Shown here: positions 8,072 to 15,993 of the stretch, piece by piece
Numbering within the stretch: the stretch's first letter is position 1
How the letters are laid out: each line of letters opens with the position of its first letter
From: Pseudomonas entomophila
Lineage (GTDB): Bacteria; Pseudomonadota; Gammaproteobacteria; Pseudomonadales; Pseudomonadaceae
Assembly (NCBI RefSeq): GCF_013523125.1
Contig: NZ_JAAMQJ010000037.1
Span: forward strand, 1-53,575
DNA: 53,575 nt
Reading direction: 5' to 3'
Position numbers and translations under genes: made by a program
Notes under the pieces: model-generated
The model's input: the letters and a program-made list of their open reading frames with translations, nothing else
What the model was told of the DNA's origin: nothing
Databases searched by the model: none

Positions 8072-9502
8072 CTACTCGAACGCCTGCCACCCACCGCCCA
8101 ATGCCTTGTACAACCCCACCAACGCCTGGGACACGGCCGCCGAACTGTCGATCCATTGTTCTTCGCTGGCCAGCAGCGCACCTTGCACCGTCAGCACGTT
8201 GACGAAATCCACTGCCCCTTCCACATACTGCCGCTGGGCCGTTTCCAGGGCGATCCGGTTTTCCTTCACCGCCTCGGCCAGGCGATCCCGACGTAACTGG
8301 CTGGCGTTGTACAACCGCAGGACATCGTCGATCTCGTGCCAGGCGCCGAGCACCACCTTGCGGTAATTCAAGGCGGCCTCCTGCTGTTGCGCCTCGCGCA
8401 GGTGCAGGTTGCCTTTGAGCCGCCCGCCTTCGAAGATCGGCAGCGACACCTGCGGCCCTATGGCGAAGCGTCGCGCATCCCAACCGGCGAAGTCGGACAG
8501 TTGCAGGGCCTGCAAGCCCACGCTGCCCGACAACCGAATGCGCGGGTAGAAGTCCGCCTGGGCCACACCGATGTTGGCGGTGGCGGCATGCAGCCGGGCT
8601 TCGGCCTGGCGGATGTCCGGGCGACGCGCGGCCAGTTCCGACGGCAGGCCGATGGCGAAGGTCTGTCGGGGCGTGGGCAGGTCGGCCTCGGCCAGCAGTG
8701 TCGCCTGCAGGCTGCGTGGCGGCTCGGCGGCCAGCAGGCTCAGCGCGTTGATCAGCTCGTCCCGGCGCGCTTCGAGGCTGGGCAGGCGCGCTTCGATAGA
8801 GGCCACTTGTGCGCTGGCCTGGGCGACGTCCAGGCGCGTGGCGACGCCTTCGGCCTGGCGGCTACGCGACAGCGTCAGGCTGTGCCGGGCGACGTCGAGG
8901 TTTTCCTGGGTCACCCGCACGGTGTGCTGGGTCGCGCGCAACTGGATGTAGTCGCCCGCCGTCTCGGCCAGCAAGGCCAGGAGCACGCCACGACGGTCGT
9001 TCTCTGCCACCGCGACGGAGGCATCGGCCGCTTCCACCTGGCGGCGCACCCGTCCCCACAGGTCCAGTTCCCAGCCGGCGACCAGATCGCCCTGCCAGAG
9101 ATCGTAGGCTGACTTGCCACTGCGTCCCGACGGGTCGTTGAGGCCTTCGGCACTGTTGCGTGCACGGTCGTAGCCTGCCTGGACACCGACCGACGGCACT
9201 TCGTCGCTGGCCACGCTGCTGCGCAACGCCCGGCTTTGCAGCAACCGCGCGCTGGCCATCTTCAGGTCGAGATTCTGCCGAACGACCCGCTCGATCAAGG
9301 CGCTGAGACGATCGTCGTGGAAGGTATCCCACCAGCGCGTCTCCACGGGCTGCGCCTCGGGCAGGCTGGGCGCGGCCTGCCCTTGCACGGGTTGCCAGGT
9401 GGCAGGCGCCTGGGCGTCCGGACGCTGGAAGTCCGGACCCAGGGTACAGCCGGCCAGCAGGAGGGCAGCCAGCAACGGGCTCAGACGTGTCAGGGCGCTC
9501 AT
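8072..9502 (-). CDS. Outer-membrane efflux lipoprotein, NodT family
   Basis: This 476-residue outer-membrane factor has a lipoprotein signal (ALLLAGC, Cys at residue 19) and two repeats of the OMF/TolC-like coiled-coil and strand domain. Typical blocks are WWDTFHDDRL, GWELDLWGR and ELAARRPDIRQAEARL. It should form the trimeric exit duct for the MFS pump encoded upstream. Its ATG overlaps the HlyD stop codon (ATGA), so it is the third gene of a coupled MFS-HlyD-OMF operon. Confidence 0.93.
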   Translation of the reverse strand: MSALTRLSPLLAALLLAGCTLGPDFQRPDAQAPATWQPVQGQAAPSLPEAQPVETRWWDTFHDDRLSALIERVVRQNLDLKMASARLLQSRALRSSVASDEVPSVGVQAGYDRARNSAEGLNDPSGRSGKSAYDLWQGDLVAGWELDLWGRVRRQVEAADASVAVAENDRRGVLLALLAETAGDYIQLRATQHTVRVTQENLDVARHSLTLSRSRQAEGVATRLDVAQASAQVASIEARLPSLEARRDELINALSLLAAEPPRSLQATLLAEADLPTPRQTFAIGLPSELAARRPDIRQAEARLHAATANIGVAQADFYPRIRLSGSVGLQALQLSDFAGWDARRFAIGPQVSLPIFEGGRLKGNLHLREAQQQEAALNYRKVVLGAWHEIDDVLRLYNASQLRRDRLAEAVKENRIALETAQRQYVEGAVDFVNVLTVQGALLASEEQWIDSSAAVSQALVGLYKALGGGWQAFE

Positions 9503-10560
9503 CGTGCGCTGACCTGCGTGCCGTCCAGAGACGTGTCCTGGGTATCGACGGTCGCCTCGACCGACATGCCGACCCGCAGCCGCGCCAGCAAGGGCTGGCC
9601 GTCGTCGAAGACGATCTTCACCGGGATCCGTTGGACCACCTTGGTGAAGTTGCCGGTGGCGTTGTCCGGCTTGACCGCCGCGAAGGTCACGCCGGTGGCC
9701 GGAGCGATGCTCTGCACGTGGCCCTGCAGCACCTCGTCGCCAAAGGTATCCACGCGCAAGGTGACGGCCTGGCCGGGCTGCACGTGGGTCAGCTGCGTTT
9801 CCTGGAAGTTGCCCACCACATAGGCCTGGTGCAGCGGCACCACCGACAGCAGCCGGGCGCCGGGAGTGACGTACGCCCCTACACGCAACGCACGCTCGCC
9901 GACCATGCCATCGACCGGCGCGACGATGCGCGTGTAGGACAGCGCCAGGCGGGCCTGCTCGACGCCCGCCTCGGCACGCTTGAGCTGACCGTCCGCACTG
10001 GCCACCTGGGCCTGCAGCACGTCCACCTGCTTGCGCGTGGCCAGCAACGCCGCCTGGGCGTTGGCCTGCCGGGCGCGGGCCTGGTCGACGCGACTGCGTG
10101 CCTGCTGGGCGTTCTGCACGGTCCCTGCGCCCTGCTCGGCCAGACGCCCGTAGCGCCCGACCTCCTGGGTGGCGAACGCCGTTTCGGCCTTGGCCGCCTT
10201 CAACGCGGCATCGGCCTGGGCGATCAGCGCTTGCTGCCGCTCCAGTGTGGCCCGCGCATCGACGCTCTGCGCCCGGGCGACCAGCCGCTGGGCTTCGGCG
10301 GCATCCAGCGCGGCCTGGTAGTCCCGCGCATCGAGGGTCGCCAGCAATTGACCGGCTTTGACCTGCTGGTTGTCTTCCACCAGCACCTGCTCGATGAAGC
10401 CAGCGACTTTCGGCGCGACCACGGTGTAGTCGGCGACCACGTAGGCGTCGTTGGTGCTCTGGTGCTCGTCGCTGCCGAGCAGCCAGGGCCCGACGAGGGC
10501 CGCCAGCACGGCCACGGCGAGCACCGAGCCGAGGATGAGGGTCTTGCGAGGATTGTTCAT
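9499..10560 (-). CDS. HlyD/EmrA-type membrane fusion protein
   Basis: This 353-residue periplasmic adaptor has one N-terminal membrane anchor (about residues 10-28), a lipoyl-like half-motif (VAPKVAGFIEQVLVEDNQQV), a long Ala/Gln-rich coiled-coil hairpin (about residues 80-200), and the second half-motif TRIVAPVDGMVGERALRVG. This architecture is that of EmrA, which links an MFS pump to an outer-membrane channel. It lies 27 bp after the MFS gene and overlaps the OMF gene by 4 bp. Confidence 0.93.
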   Translation of the reverse strand: MNNPRKTLILGSVLAVAVLAALVGPWLLGSDEHQSTNDAYVVADYTVVAPKVAGFIEQVLVEDNQQVKAGQLLATLDARDYQAALDAAEAQRLVARAQSVDARATLERQQALIAQADAALKAAKAETAFATQEVGRYGRLAEQGAGTVQNAQQARSRVDQARARQANAQAALLATRKQVDVLQAQVASADGQLKRAEAGVEQARLALSYTRIVAPVDGMVGERALRVGAYVTPGARLLSVVPLHQAYVVGNFQETQLTHVQPGQAVTLRVDTFGDEVLQGHVQSIAPATGVTFAAVKPDNATGNFTKVVQRIPVKIVFDDGQPLLARLRVGMSVEATVDTQDTSLDGTQVSAR

Positions 10561-10587
10561 GTGCAGAGTTCCGAATGCAGTCCCAGG

Positions 10588-12126
10588 TCAGGCCACCGCG
10601 CGCGGTGGATAGACCCGGGTAGGGACCAGAGGAATGAGGCAGATCAAGGCCACGGCAACCCCCGCCAGGACCAGGTAGAGGTCGGCCGAGCTCAGCACCG
10701 CGGCCTGTTCGTGAATGCGTCGGGCCAGGCCGGCGGCGCGATCGTCGATCAGCGGCGCGTTGCCCAGGCTGTCGACCAGGTGGTTGGAATGAAAATGCCG
10801 GCGCAGCGTCCCCAGCGCTTCGAGCAACCCACCGGCGATCACTGCCGACAGGCCCTTGACCGTGTTGAACCAGGCCGAGGCGAACGGCCCTTCCTGCGGG
10901 GTCATGCCATTGGTCGACATCATCAGCAACGGCAGCACCGACATCGGTTGGCCGAACACCTGGAGCAGGTAGAACCCGTAGAAGTCGTCACGGATCCATT
11001 GCGAGGTCAGCAAATGGCTGCCGACGCAGGACAGCGCCATCAGGCTCAGGCCCGTGGCCAGTACCCAGCGACAATCCACCGCCCGGATATTGCACAAGGC
11101 GGCCGTCAGGGGCAGCGCGATCAATTGCGGCAGGGCCACCAGCAGCATCAAAGGGCTGACCTGTGCAGGTCGGTAGCCCTGCAACTGCGCCAGGTACGCC
11201 GACGGCAAGCTGCCGCTGCCCGACAGCACGATCAACACACCGGCCAGGGTCACCAGGGCGAAGCTCAGGTTACGCCGCCCCAGCAGGCGCAGCTGGAAGA
11301 ACGGCAACGGCTCGGACCATTCGTTGTAGAGAAACAGCACCAGCAACACCAGGCCACCGCCCAGCAGCCAGGTGATCAGCGGCGAGTCGAACCAGCCCCA
11401 GCGATCCCCGAGACTCAGGCCCAGCACCAGGCAACTGATCGCCGGCAGCCCCAGGAGCACGCCGCGCCAGTCGAACTGGGCGAAGCGTTCCAGGCGCAGA
11501 GGGTCCTGGGGCAAGCCCCAGCCCACGCAGGCCATCGCCACCAGGGACGGGACGATGATCTGCCAGAACGACCACTGCCAGCCGACGTACTCGGTCCACA
11601 ACCCGGCCAGCGGCGTGCCCAGGTTCGGCCCGAAGGTCGCGGTCAGCGCGTAGCAGGCCAACCCGTAGATCTTGATGCCCGGCGGCAGGAAGCGCAGCGC
11701 CACGCTCATCAGCATCGGCGGCAAGGCACCGGACGCCAGCCCCTGCACCACGCGCAGCAGCATCAGGCTGTGCAGGTTCGGCGCATAGGGCTGGGCCAGG
11801 CCCAGCACGGCAAACAGGCCGATCGCGGTCAGGGTGAACCGGCGCAGCGAGAAGGTCGCCGCCAGCCAGGGCGAGAAGGCCATGGCCGACACCGAGGCGG
11901 CCGAGTACACCGCCAGTAGCCAGGCGCCTTCATCGGCGCCGATGCCCATGGCACCGCGGATGTCGGCCAGGGACAGCTTGATCACGCTCTCGTTGAGGCC
12001 CGCGCACAGCACCGCCAGCAGCACGCCGAACAGTCCGGTGACCACCCGTGGGCCGAAGGTCGTGTGCGCAGGCGCGACAGCCGGCGGTGCGACGGGCGCG
12101 GTGGAAGACAGGGACAGCGACGCCAT
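10588..12126 (-). CDS. DHA2-family MFS drug exporter (EmrB-type)
   Basis: This 512-residue protein has about 14 hydrophobic segments, as in EmrB/QacA proton-drug antiporters. It carries the motif-C-like GPNLGTPLAGLWTEYVGWQW and the loop LRVVQGLASGALPPMLMSV. Together with the downstream HlyD and OMF genes it would form a complete tripartite exporter; the substrate is unknown. A 17-bp palindrome 90 bp upstream, also present before the neighbouring lysR, suggests control by that regulator. Confidence 0.92.
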   Translation of the reverse strand: MASLSLSSTAPVAPPAVAPAHTTFGPRVVTGLFGVLLAVLCAGLNESVIKLSLADIRGAMGIGADEGAWLLAVYSAASVSAMAFSPWLAATFSLRRFTLTAIGLFAVLGLAQPYAPNLHSLMLLRVVQGLASGALPPMLMSVALRFLPPGIKIYGLACYALTATFGPNLGTPLAGLWTEYVGWQWSFWQIIVPSLVAMACVGWGLPQDPLRLERFAQFDWRGVLLGLPAISCLVLGLSLGDRWGWFDSPLITWLLGGGLVLLVLFLYNEWSEPLPFFQLRLLGRRNLSFALVTLAGVLIVLSGSGSLPSAYLAQLQGYRPAQVSPLMLLVALPQLIALPLTAALCNIRAVDCRWVLATGLSLMALSCVGSHLLTSQWIRDDFYGFYLLQVFGQPMSVLPLLMMSTNGMTPQEGPFASAWFNTVKGLSAVIAGGLLEALGTLRRHFHSNHLVDSLGNAPLIDDRAAGLARRIHEQAAVLSSADLYLVLAGVAVALICLIPLVPTRVYPPRAVA

Positions 12127-12215
12127 GGAGCAGACATCTCCAGCAACAAATTAGGGAAGCTGGGCATTCTAGGAGCGCGACAGGCTGACGAAAATTGACT
12201 TGTCGGCAGGTTTAG

Positions 12216-12232
12216 ATTGCGTCTGGCGCAAT
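12216..12232. promoter_or_regulatory. LysR-type operator candidate before the efflux operon
   Basis: ATTGCG-TCTGG-CGCAAT is a perfect 6-5-6 palindrome about 90 bp upstream of the MFS start. The same arms and spacing recur at 13248-13264 upstream of lysR, with a different central pentamer. Sharing both arms across two promoters makes it a likely binding site of the adjacent LysR protein, which would control the efflux operon and its own gene. Confidence 0.75.
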
Positions 12233-12245
12233 GGTCGGAGCGCTG

Positions 12246-12268
12246 GAGCGTGCTTTTGCTGCACGCTC
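12246..12268 (-). terminator. Hairpin after lysR, possible terminator
   Basis: GAGCGTGC and GCACGCTC pair perfectly around a 7-nt loop, 18 bp beyond the lysR stop. There is no U-tract after it on the minus strand. It may attenuate readthrough from lysR into the efflux operon. Confidence 0.4.
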
Positions 12269-12286
12269 GACGGGAGCAGGTGGGCG

Positions 12287-13198
12287 TTAGCGCTCAGGGT
12301 CGTCGCTGCAGCAGCGCTTCAAGAGCTGGCGTAACCAGCGGTGCGCCGGGTCATGGTGGAAACGCGGGTGCCAGGCCTGCATCACGACGACCCGTTCCAT
12401 GGACAGCGGGATCTCGAACGAACGCAACGGCAGCCCGAGCTTGGCGACGCTGTTGAGGATGTTGGCCGGCATCGGCAGGATCAGGTCCGAGTCGGGCAGC
12501 GAGAACATCGCCGAGTGGAAGCTGGGCGTGATCAGCGCGACCCGGCGCTGGGCCTTAAAGTTGGCCAGCTCCACATCGATCGGCCCGTTGGCGCGCCCAC
12601 GCCGGGACACGCTGATCTGTGGATAGACGGCAAAGCGTTCGGGCGTGATCGACGTCTCGAAGATCGGGTGGTCACGCCGGGCCAGGCCGATGTAGCGGGT
12701 ATGGAACAGGCTCTGCACCTTAATCTCGGGGCCCAGGTCGATGCTCGAGCTGATCAGCAGGTCGGTGCGTCCATCGCGCAGCACGGCATCGTCGTCGCCG
12801 CCGGTTTCCGGCACGAAACGCAGCACCGTGCGGGGCGCCTGCTCGTGCATCATGCGCAGCAGCTGTGCGCCGTACAACGCGATGAACAGGTCATTGGTGC
12901 GGATGTTGAAGGCACGGTCCAGGTTCGCCAGGTCCACCTCGTCACCGCTGCGAAACACTTGCCCGGCCTGCTCGACCAGCGCGCTGACCTGCTCGCGCAA
13001 CGCCAAGGCCCTGGGGGTCGGCACCAGCCCTCGCCCCGCCCGCACCAGGACCGGGTCGCCCAACGCGTCGCGGATCCGCCCCAGGGTCCGGCTCATGGCC
13101 GCCGGGCTCAGGTTCATGCGCTGCGCGGCGCCTACCACGCTGCCTTCGTCGAGCAAGGCGTCGAGGGCGACCAGCAGATTCATGTCCGGGAGTTGCAT
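12287..13198 (-). CDS. LysR-family transcriptional regulator of the EmrAB-type operon
   Basis: This 303-residue regulator opens with the winged helix-turn-helix MNLLVALDALLDEGSVVGAA followed by LSPAAMSRTLGRIRDALGDP. An effector-binding domain follows, of the NodD/LeuO-like subtype (LVRAGRGLVPTPRA linker). I chose the ATG at 13198; the in-frame extension to 13279 would run through the operator-like palindrome and lacks homology. It lies upstream of the efflux operon in the same direction, and matching palindromes precede both units. An aromatic or toxic small molecule is a plausible effector, but nothing in the sequence identifies it. Confidence 0.9.
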   Translation of the reverse strand: MQLPDMNLLVALDALLDEGSVVGAAQRMNLSPAAMSRTLGRIRDALGDPVLVRAGRGLVPTPRALALREQVSALVEQAGQVFRSGDEVDLANLDRAFNIRTNDLFIALYGAQLLRMMHEQAPRTVLRFVPETGGDDDAVLRDGRTDLLISSSIDLGPEIKVQSLFHTRYIGLARRDHPIFETSITPERFAVYPQISVSRRGRANGPIDVELANFKAQRRVALITPSFHSAMFSLPDSDLILPMPANILNSVAKLGLPLRSFEIPLSMERVVVMQAWHPRFHHDPAHRWLRQLLKRCCSDDPER

Positions 13199-13247
13199 GA
13201 CCGTTTTCCATGGCAAGGTGAGACGACGCAGCTTAACAGCTGGGCGG

Positions 13248-13264
13248 ATTGCGCCGAGCGCAAT
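13248..13264. promoter_or_regulatory. LysR-type operator candidate before lysR
   Basis: ATTGCG-CCGAG-CGCAAT is a perfect 6-5-6 palindrome, ending 50 bp upstream of the lysR start. It has the same arms and spacing as the site at 12216-12232. The position suits autoregulation by the LysR protein. Confidence 0.75.
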
Positions 13265-13398
13265 TGGTGAGTGCGGCACGCGGCATTTTTCGCGCGGGGC
13301 CGAGGTGGTACATCTGTCGGCGCTGAGCCCGGTCGGCGCCTGATGGCGGCCGTTCGCGACTCGATGCCCACCGCCACCGCTGCCGCCAAGGAGCCCGC

Positions 13399-13863
13399 AT
13401 GCCCCGCACCGTCCTGATCGCCATCGACGCTTCCGCCGCCGCCCATGCCCTGCTGGCGCTGGCCGAACGCTATTGCCAGCCTCAGGCCCACGAATTGCAC
13501 GTGCTCCTGGCCATCGACGCGACTTTCGCCGTGCACGAGCGTCCGGCTGCCTTCACGGAACAGGAACTGGACGAGTTTCCCGCCGCCTGCGAAGAGCAGC
13601 GCCAGGCCGACCAGGCCATGGCCGGCGCACTGCGCCGGCTGCGCGAAGCCGGATTCGCCTGCAAAGGCACCATGCTCACCCAGACGCCAGTGGAGGCGAT
13701 CGTGACCCAGGCGGCCACGCTGGACTGCGAGCTGATCATCATGGGCCACCGCCACCTGTCGCGCCTGGGCCGGCTGCTCGACCCATCGATCAGCGCCAAG
13801 GTGATCGACCAGGTGAGCGTGCCGGTGTTGGTGGGGGTAGCTTCAGGCAGCAGTGATTCATAA
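13399..13863 (+). CDS. Universal stress protein (UspA family)
   Basis: This single-domain Usp fold protein of 154 residues starts with the strand TVLIAIDASAAA and has the ATP-binding type signature GHRHLSRLGRLLDPSIS (G-2x-G-9x-S spacing approximately kept), followed by VSVPVLVG. It is cytoplasmic. An AAGGAG Shine-Dalgarno precedes the ATG. It is monocistronic and divergent from lysR. Confidence 0.88.
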   Translation: MPRTVLIAIDASAAAHALLALAERYCQPQAHELHVLLAIDATFAVHERPAAFTEQELDEFPAACEEQRQADQAMAGALRRLREAGFACKGTMLTQTPVEAIVTQAATLDCELIIMGHRHLSRLGRLLDPSISAKVIDQVSVPVLVGVASGSSDS

Positions 13864-14050
13864 GCCGGCTGACGCCAGCGCAGGCCTTACGTTGGCCTGT
13901 TCGTGCACATGTGATGAACAGGCGGTCGACAAAGTGCGTCAGCCAACGCTGGCCTTCCCAGGGACTTTCAGTATCCTGCGCTCTATCCTGAACAGCCTTT
14001 TCCCCGCCGCCCTGAGCCTCAGAGGCAGCTCGTCTGGCGATCAGGCTGCC

Positions 14051-14830
14051 TTACGGCGCATCAGCCAGATACGATCGTCGTACGATCTTGACTCCTTCAG
14101 CCAGCGTTTCGATGTGCATCTTGACCGGCCATAGCCTGTCGTAGGGTGTCTTGTAATGCCCGCTGTAGTTGGTCATCACGATGTTCCCTTTTATCATCTT
14201 GAACTCCCCGGCCGCCACGACAACAGCGCTGGTGCCATACCTCTCCGCAGCAAGGTCCGCGAAGCTCGCATGTGTCGAGTACACCTTGGCGTGATCGAAA
14301 CTTCCAACAACCAGCTCACCGCGCTCGGTGACCAGCCACTTGTGCGTATGTGAACTCGATGCGTTCAGGAGCTTGGCGAGAGGTCTTTGGGGGGTCACCA
14401 ACTTCAGGCTTGCAAGACCCAGGCGCAGACTAGTCCGGGTCGTTTGGGTCTCCATCGAGAGTTGATGGGCATTGGTGTTCTTGAGCCTCGACAACGAGGT
14501 GACGCTCTTTGGTCCACCTGTCCACGCCTGCCATGTCCGCCGCAGCGAAAATCGGCCAGAGGGGTCTGTCTGATTGACAGGGTCGCCTAGGCAATAGACA
14601 TAGGTGTTAGCGCCGCCTCGATCAAATGGACTCAGCCAATCCGGGCTCTGAAAGCGCATGAGCCTTGGGTTGTACATTCTGTGCCCATTTCCCAACGCAT
14701 AATTGCCTGTCCCTGCATCTACGTGAACACCGCTGAATCCCAGCAGGCCGGCTGTACTGCCCAAGGCCTTGCAATAGCCATAAGGCCCGTACGCGTGCCG
14801 ACCCTGTGATCTGAACGTGACCTTATTCAT
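14051..14830 (-). CDS. Orphan RHS-core stub with C-terminal toxin-like domain
   Basis: This 259-residue protein has only the end of an RHS shell: PYGY, the core LGNGHRMYNPRLMRFQSPD, and the closing LGDPVNQTDPSGR near residue 94, after which RHS proteins release a variable toxin. The C-terminal 160 residues end with AAGEFKMIKG-N-TNYSGHYKTP, a pattern I associate with tails of several polymorphic toxins; the activity is unknown. Short RHS stubs like this are frequent in P. putida relatives. No immunity-like gene follows in the 188 bp downstream. A GTG at 14842 is an alternative start. GC content is lower than in the flanking genes, which suggests transfer. Confidence 0.75.
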   Translation of the reverse strand: MNKVTFRSQGRHAYGPYGYCKALGSTAGLLGFSGVHVDAGTGNYALGNGHRMYNPRLMRFQSPDWLSPFDRGGANTYVYCLGDPVNQTDPSGRFSLRRTWQAWTGGPKSVTSLSRLKNTNAHQLSMETQTTRTSLRLGLASLKLVTPQRPLAKLLNASSSHTHKWLVTERGELVVGSFDHAKVYSTHASFADLAAERYGTSAVVVAAGEFKMIKGNIVMTNYSGHYKTPYDRLWPVKMHIETLAEGVKIVRRSYLADAP

Positions 14831-14915
14831 CCTGGCGACCACCCTCGACGATGCCTAATGAAGCACACTCAGCCACTATGGTCCAAAGGCACACGCTATG
14901 GTACTGACAGATCTA

Positions 14916-15782
14916 TCAGTGCGTTCGAGCGTCTGGCTTCACCACCACCGTACAGGTCATCCCCGCCGCCAGCAGGAACCCATCCGGCACCTGGTCCAGG
15001 TGAATCCGCACCGGCACCCGCTGGGCCAGGCGCACCCAGTTGAAGGTCGGGTTGACGTCGGCGACCAGCTCGCGGCTCTGGGGGTTGTCACGGTCGTAGA
15101 TGCCGCGGGCGATGCTCTCGACATGGCCCTGCAACTGCTCGCCGCTCATCATCTGCAGGTCGGCCGGGTCGCCCACCCGCACGTGCGGCAGCTTGGTCTC
15201 TTCGAAGAAGCCGTACACCCAGAACGAGTGCTCGTCGACCACCGCCATGACCGCCTCGCCAGTGCGGGCATAGTCGCCTCGATGCACGTTGAGGTTGGTG
15301 ACGTAGCCGTCGACGGTGGCGACGATGCGCGTGCGTTCCAGGTTCAGCTCGGCGGCAGCCAGGGCGGCCTGCGCCTGTTGGTAGTCGGCCTGGGCAGCCA
15401 GGGCGACGCTGTCGGCGTCGTCGCGGTTCTCGCGGGAGATCACCAGGTTGTCCAGGTCGGCGCGGCGGCGAGCGTTGTCCTTGCGCATTGCCCAGGTCGC
15501 CTTGCGCGACGCGACCAGCGCCTGAGCCTGCTGCACGGCCACGCGGTAATGCGCCGGATCGATCTGCAGCAGCAGGTCGCCTTTCCTGACCCGCTGGTTG
15601 TCACGCACCGCCACGTCCACCACATAGCCGGGCACGTCGGCGGCGACGTTGATGATGTCGGCGCGCACGCGGCCGTCGCGGGTCCAGGGCGTGGTCATGT
15701 AGTGCAGCCATAGTTGGCGGCCGATGACCACCGCAGCGGTCAGCACGAGCAGGGTAGCGAACAGGCTGAAGAACTTTTTCAT
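14916..15782 (-). CDS. AaeA-type efflux adaptor (HlyD family)
   Basis: This 288-residue membrane fusion protein has one N-terminal membrane anchor, the lipoyl half-motifs NVAADVPGYVVDVAVRDNQ and TRIVATVDGYVTNL, and the short coiled coil typical of AaeA (p-hydroxybenzoate efflux). It ends VKPDARTH. It lies 10 bp after the DUF1656 gene, in the order OMF-AaeB-AaeX-AaeA on the minus strand, and would connect the FUSC pump to the outer-membrane factor. Confidence 0.92.
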   Translation of the reverse strand: MKKFFSLFATLLVLTAAVVIGRQLWLHYMTTPWTRDGRVRADIINVAADVPGYVVDVAVRDNQRVRKGDLLLQIDPAHYRVAVQQAQALVASRKATWAMRKDNARRRADLDNLVISRENRDDADSVALAAQADYQQAQAALAAAELNLERTRIVATVDGYVTNLNVHRGDYARTGEAVMAVVDEHSFWVYGFFEETKLPHVRVGDPADLQMMSGEQLQGHVESIARGIYDRDNPQSRELVADVNPTFNWVRLAQRVPVRIHLDQVPDGFLLAAGMTCTVVVKPDARTH

Positions 15783-15792
15783 CGCGGATGTC

Positions 15793-15993
15793 TCACCAGT
15801 AGACCCACAGCGCCAGGGCGCCGAACAGACAGACGAACAGGCTCAGGCGCAACAGCGCCGGGTGCCAGAAGAAGCGGTAGCCATCGTGGCTGGCGATGTA
15901 GCGGTCCAGCCCCCAGGCCAGGCCTGCGGCGAACAGGAACATCAAGGTCATGGTGGGCAGGTAGACGCCGTGGAAGGCGATCTCACGGGGCAT
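15793..15993 (-). CDS. AaeX-like DUF1656 small membrane protein
   Basis: This 66-residue protein has two membrane segments and begins MPREIAFHGVYLPTM, typical of DUF1656/AaeX, which is always found beside AaeA/AaeB exporters. Its exact role is not known. The ATG lies inside the end of the aaeB-like gene (11-bp overlap), so translation is coupled. Confidence 0.9.
   Translation of the reverse strand: MPREIAFHGVYLPTMTLMFLFAAGLAWGLDRYIASHDGYRFFWHPALLRLSLFVCLFGALALWVYW

Noticed and set aside
9487..11919. 810-codon open frame on the plus strand
   Set aside because: It is antisense to the HlyD and MFS genes and has a Gln/His/Arg-rich shadow composition caused by high GC; no family features.
13853..14134. 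93-codon open frame as an immunity gene for the RHS stub
   Set aside because: It lies on the opposite strand, overlaps the 3' end of the RHS gene and has no immunity-like features.
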